Of a stretch of 8,160 nucleotides of DNA, positions 6,156 to 8,160 are shown in pieces. The DNA comes from Bacteroidaceae bacterium (GTDB taxonomy: Bacteria > Bacteroidota > Bacteroidia > Bacteroidales > Bacteroidaceae). The stretch lies in contig JAEEOD010000363.1 in assembly GCA_016284115.1 (NCBI GenBank), positions 1 to 8,160 on the forward strand, read 5' to 3'. The notes under the pieces were generated by a model. The model was not told where the DNA came from. It worked only from the letters and a program-made list of their open reading frames with translations, and did no database searches. The number at the start of each line of letters is the position of its first letter. The first letter of the stretch is position 1. The translations under genes and the position numbers were made by a program.

Positions 6156-7512
6156 ATCGTTTCAGTTTGCTGTAAAGGGTTTGACGGGTGATGCCCAACG
6201 CATTTGCCACTTGCGATACATTACCATCAAATTGCTGCATGGCACGGCGTATTGCCTCACACTCGGTAGCCTCCAAAGTCTGGGTAGGCATTTCCTGTTT
6301 GTTGTTGTCCCCTGTCGAGGGTTGCATCAAGGCATTTAGTTCTATATGTTCAGGTTTCAGTACATCACCATCCGCCATAATCACCGCTTTCTCAATGGTA
6401 TGTTGAAGCTCTCGGATATTGCCATACCACGGATGTGTTTGCAACTTTTTCACTGCCTCTTGAGAAATGCTTTCCAGTTGTCGCCCATATTGTAAATTAT
6501 ATTGTTTCAAGAATCGTTCAGCCAAAGGAACGATGTCTTCCTTGCGTTCACGCAGGGCAGGCAGGTGCAAGTGTATGGTGTTGATGCGGTAGAGTAGGTC
6601 TTCACGGAAATTGCCTTGTTGCACCATCAGCGCCAAGTCGCGGTTGGTGGCGCAAATCAGGCGTATGTCGGTAGATTGAGGCATATTGCTGCCCACCTTT
6701 ACAAACGAACGCTTCTGAATGGCCGTCAGCAGTTTAGGTTGCATATGAAGGGGCAGGTTAGCAATTTCATCTAAGAATAGTGTGCCTCCATTGGCAGCTT
6801 CAAAACGTCCAATTCTATCAGCATGGGCATCGGTAAACGAGCCTTTTACATGACCAAACAACTCGCTTTCAAACAACGTTTCAGTAATGGCACCCATATC
6901 CACCGATACGAAAGGTCCTTCGTGGCGATTACTTAGTCGGTGAATCTCGTGTGCCAGCATATCTTTACCTGTACCATTTTCACCGGTAATCAAGATGCTG
7001 GCATCCGTAGCGCTGATACGTTCCACCATCAATTTCAGCTGACTGATTGCCTCAGAGGTTCCCCAAAACATTTCGCCTTCCTGCTGATTAATAGCTGTTG
7101 TTTTCTTCTGTTTGGGTTTTTCTTGCCGCGCTTTTTCCAGTGCGTCCAAGAGAGTTTGCACCAGTTTGGCATTGTCCCAGGGCTTTACCACAAAGTCGGT
7201 GGCACCTTCTTTTAATCCTGTCACTGCCAAGTTAATGTCGGCATATGCCGTAAAAAGAACCACTTGTGTTTGTGGACGCAGTCTCTTTATCTCACGTAGC
7301 CAGTAGAGTCCTTCGTTACCAGTGTTAAGCCCAGAAGAGAAGTTCATATCCAATAGAATCACGTCTGGGCGTTTCTGCTGGATGGTGGTAGGCAACGCCA
7401 CCGGACTGCTGAGCGTTACTATTTGTTCGAAATAGCTATCCAGCAGGTAATGAAGTGACGTCAATATGTTTTTATTGTCATCAACTACCACCAATGATCC
7501 ATGTCTATTCAT
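6145..7512 (-). CDS. NtrC-family sigma-54-dependent response regulator
   Basis: A 455-residue transcription activator of standard NtrC length. The receiver domain (about 6-125) has acidic pocket Asp11/Asp12, phosphoacceptor Asp55 (ILLDMNF), Thr88 and Lys110. The AAA+ domain (about 148-390) has Walker A GENGTGKD (177-184), Walker B GGTLFLDEI (242-250), ATNRDL (288-293), FREDLLYRIN with arginine-finger candidates (302-311) and PWYGNIREL (361-369). The sigma-54-contact loop reads GSFTDA (224-229) instead of GAFTGA. A Fis-type helix-turn-helix closes the protein (about 415-455; NVSQVANALGITRQTLYSKL). It is predicted to bind the twin palindromes at 7616-7654 and drive the sigma-54 promoter at 7708-7723 of the divergent TolC gene. 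It is first in the regulator-kinase operon; a TACCTTTG -7 box lies 24 bases upstream. The start at 7512 puts the receiver at the usual offset. Confidence 0.96.
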   Translation of the reverse strand: MNRHGSLVVVDDNKNILTSLHYLLDSYFEQIVTLSSPVALPTTIQQKRPDVILLDMNFSSGLNTGNEGLYWLREIKRLRPQTQVVLFTAYADINLAVTGLKEGATDFVVKPWDNAKLVQTLLDALEKARQEKPKQKKTTAINQQEGEMFWGTSEAISQLKLMVERISATDASILITGENGTGKDMLAHEIHRLSNRHEGPFVSVDMGAITETLFESELFGHVKGSFTDAHADRIGRFEAANGGTLFLDEIANLPLHMQPKLLTAIQKRSFVKVGSNMPQSTDIRLICATNRDLALMVQQGNFREDLLYRINTIHLHLPALRERKEDIVPLAERFLKQYNLQYGRQLESISQEAVKKLQTHPWYGNIRELQHTIEKAVIMADGDVLKPEHIELNALMQPSTGDNNKQEMPTQTLEATECEAIRRAMQQFDGNVSQVANALGITRQTLYSKLKRYGI

Positions 7513-7535
7513 ATTAACCTGTTTGCTTAGTGTAG

Positions 7536-7543
7536 CAAAGGTA
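7536..7543 (-). promoter_or_regulatory. Candidate promoter -7 box (TACCTTTG) for the regulator-kinase operon
   Basis: On the minus strand TACCTTTG matches the Bacteroidota -7 consensus TAnnTTTG and lies 24 bases before the regulator ATG, giving a leader of about 15-20 bases. No clear -33 element is visible. It suggests housekeeping-sigma expression of the regulator, in contrast to the sigma-54 promoter of the divergent gene. Confidence 0.45.
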
Positions 7544-7615
7544 ATTAAAAGTTTTGAGAATGGATAAGACTTGTGTCACAAACTATCCGTTATTCTCGTA
7601 TTATAAAAGAAAGCA

Positions 7616-7632
7616 TGTCTAATATTTAGACA
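7616..7632. promoter_or_regulatory. Upstream activator site 1: TGTCTAA-TAT-TTAGACA
   Basis: A perfect palindrome with two 7-base arms and a 3-base spacer. It is centred at 7624, about 110 bases upstream of the predicted sigma-54 start and 22 bp from an almost identical second site. Position, symmetry and spacing are those of enhancer sites for dimers of NtrC-type activators. The bound protein is inferred to be the adjacent regulator. Confidence 0.8.
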
Positions 7633-7637
7633 GCCAC

Positions 7638-7654
7638 TGTCTAATAATTAGACA
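7638..7654. promoter_or_regulatory. Upstream activator site 2: TGTCTAA-TAA-TTAGACA
   Basis: Second copy of the palindrome, with the same arms and only the spacer differing. It is centred at 7646, about 88 bases upstream of the predicted start, and separated from site 1 by GCCAC. The 22-bp centre-to-centre distance puts both sites on the same helix face, favouring cooperative binding and oligomer assembly. Confidence 0.8.
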
Positions 7655-7707
7655 CATTTGCAATGGTGAGAAAATAATCGTATCTGTAAATCAGCAAGAT
7701 ACGAGTT

Positions 7708-7723
7708 TGGCACGGCGTTTGCT
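7708..7723 (+). promoter_or_regulatory. Sigma-54 (RpoN) promoter for the TolC-family gene
   Basis: TGGCACGGCGTTTGCT matches the sigma-54 -24/-12 consensus TGGCAC-N5-TTGCW, with invariant GG (7709-7710) and GC (7721-7722) exactly 10 bases apart. Counting from the -12 base, transcription should start near 7734, leaving a leader of about 26 bases before the ATG at 7760. Together with the two upstream palindromes and the adjacent sigma-54 activator gene, the call is strong. Confidence 0.9.
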
Positions 7724-7759
7724 TTGAGAAAGATGTAAGTAAAAATTAAATTATTAAAG

Positions 7760-8160
7760 ATGGATAGAATCAAAAAAACGATAGTATTGGCTGCGATGAT
7801 AATTGTCAATTCACAATTCTCCATTGTCAATAGCCAAGATACATGGACGGTGGACCAGTGTATGGCATATGCCGTTGCCCATAACCACCAGGTGCACCAA
7901 AAAGAGCTGGAGGTGAAGAACAACCAGATGGACAAACTCAGTGCCATAGGCAACTTCATACCTTCTGTTGATGGAGGCGTCAGTGCACGCTATGGCTTTG
8001 GTCGAGGCATTGACCCCGAGACCAACGTATATGACAATATCTCTACCTTTCATAATAACTATTTCATTGAAGCTTCTATGCTTATCTTCCAAGGGGGAAG
8101 TCTGGTTAACCAGGTCCGTAAGGCGCAAGCCAATGTGAAGATGGGTAAGGCTGCCTTGCA
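7760..8160 (+). CDS. TolC-family outer-membrane efflux protein, N-terminal part (runs off the window)
   Basis: The first 133 codons are visible and open to the window edge. The start MDRIKKTIVLAAMIIVNSQF is a signal peptide with a basic n-region (Arg3, Lys5, Lys6) and a hydrophobic core; cleavage probably falls near residue 26, before DTWTVDQCMAYAV. That segment and the coil after it (KELEVKNNQMDKLSAIGNFIP, about 47-68) are the typical opening of TolC-like proteins. The SARYGFGRGIDPETN region and FIEASMLIFQGGSLVNQVRKA (about 103-123) fit the first outer-membrane beta strands and the return into the helical barrel. Such proteins form the outer-membrane duct of tripartite pumps (RND, MacB-type or ABC exporters); the matching pump is expected downstream. 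An internal Met at codon 13 would lose the basic n-region, so ATG 7760 is preferred. Expression is predicted to depend on sigma-54. Confidence 0.9.
   Translation, partial: MDRIKKTIVLAAMIIVNSQFSIVNSQDTWTVDQCMAYAVAHNHQVHQKELEVKNNQMDKLSAIGNFIPSVDGGVSARYGFGRGIDPETNVYDNISTFHNNYFIEASMLIFQGGSLVNQVRKAQANVKMGKAAL
7801..7838 (+). repeat. In-frame 21-base tandem duplication within the TolC signal peptide
   Basis: The 9-base word ATTGTCAAT occurs at 7802-7810 and again at 7823-7831, 21 bases apart and in frame, so the protein reads IVNSQFS then IVNSQ (residues 15-26). AATTGT (7801-7806) and ACAATT (7813-7818) also form a short inverted repeat. The first copy lies in the hydrophobic core and the second at the predicted cleavage site. 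Confidence 0.7.

Noticed and set aside
7571..7581. Short imperfect palindrome TTGTG-T-CACAA upstream of the regulator operon
   Set aside because: Arms of only five bases and a lone copy; it could be chance. The twin 17-bp sites are far stronger candidates.
7648..8128. Two overlapping minus-strand open frames covering the TolC region and its promoter
   Set aside because: They oppose a clear TolC-family frame and the sigma-54 promoter; their translations look like antisense shadows and have no coherent domain.

Overview
The window reads as a chromosomal segment of a Bacteroidota gut-type bacterium (Bacteroides, Phocaeicola or a close relative). Supporting signs are the lysS-gpsA gene pair, a lysyl-tRNA synthetase with a C-terminal extension, promoter -7 boxes of the TAnnTTTG type instead of E. 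coli-like -10 boxes, AT-rich leaders without Shine-Dalgarno sequences, and a lipoprotein with an acidic/lysine tail after its lipid-modified cysteine. The species cannot be fixed from sequence alone. There is no tRNA, rRNA, CRISPR array or transposase.

Layout. (1) 1-1815, minus strand: lysS followed by the first 29 codons of gpsA, joined by a 4-base ATGA stop/start overlap. (2) 1816-2001: divergent intergenic region with candidate Bacteroidota -7 boxes on both strands and a perfect GCGCAGT-AA-ACTGCGC palindrome. (3) 2002-3988, plus strand: a MATE-family exporter and, one base after its stop, a cytidylate-kinase-like P-loop protein. (4) 4065-4556, plus: a small, probably surface-exposed lipoprotein with lipocalin-like traits, followed by a strong hairpin terminator at 4583-4620. 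(5) 4621-4850: a gene-free stretch packed with nested inverted and direct repeats. (6) 4851-7512, minus: an NtrC-type sigma-54 response regulator and a PAS-containing membrane histidine kinase, overlapping by 11 bases. (7) 7513-7759: divergent regulatory region. (8) 7760 to the window end, plus: the start of a TolC-family outer-membrane efflux protein.

The most coherent story is in parts 6-8. The regulator has a full AAA+ sigma-54 activation domain and a Fis-type helix-turn-helix. Facing it is a consensus sigma-54 promoter (TGGCAC-N5-TTGCT, GG-N10-GC) just upstream of the TolC gene. About 90 and 110 bases upstream of the predicted transcription start lie two tandem 17-bp palindromes (TGTCTAA-N3-TTAGACA), centred exactly 22 bp apart. 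This is the textbook geometry of an enhancer bound by a sigma-54 activator. The inference is that the kinase senses an envelope signal, phosphorylates the regulator, and the regulator switches on TolC and whatever transporter genes follow it beyond the window.

Other points of interest are the nested repeat cluster at 4637-4838, an in-frame 21-base duplication inside the TolC signal peptide, the tight coupling of an exporter to an uncharacterised kinase-like protein with an arginine in the P-loop lysine position, and departures from consensus in the regulator's GAFTGA loop and in the kinase's G1 box.
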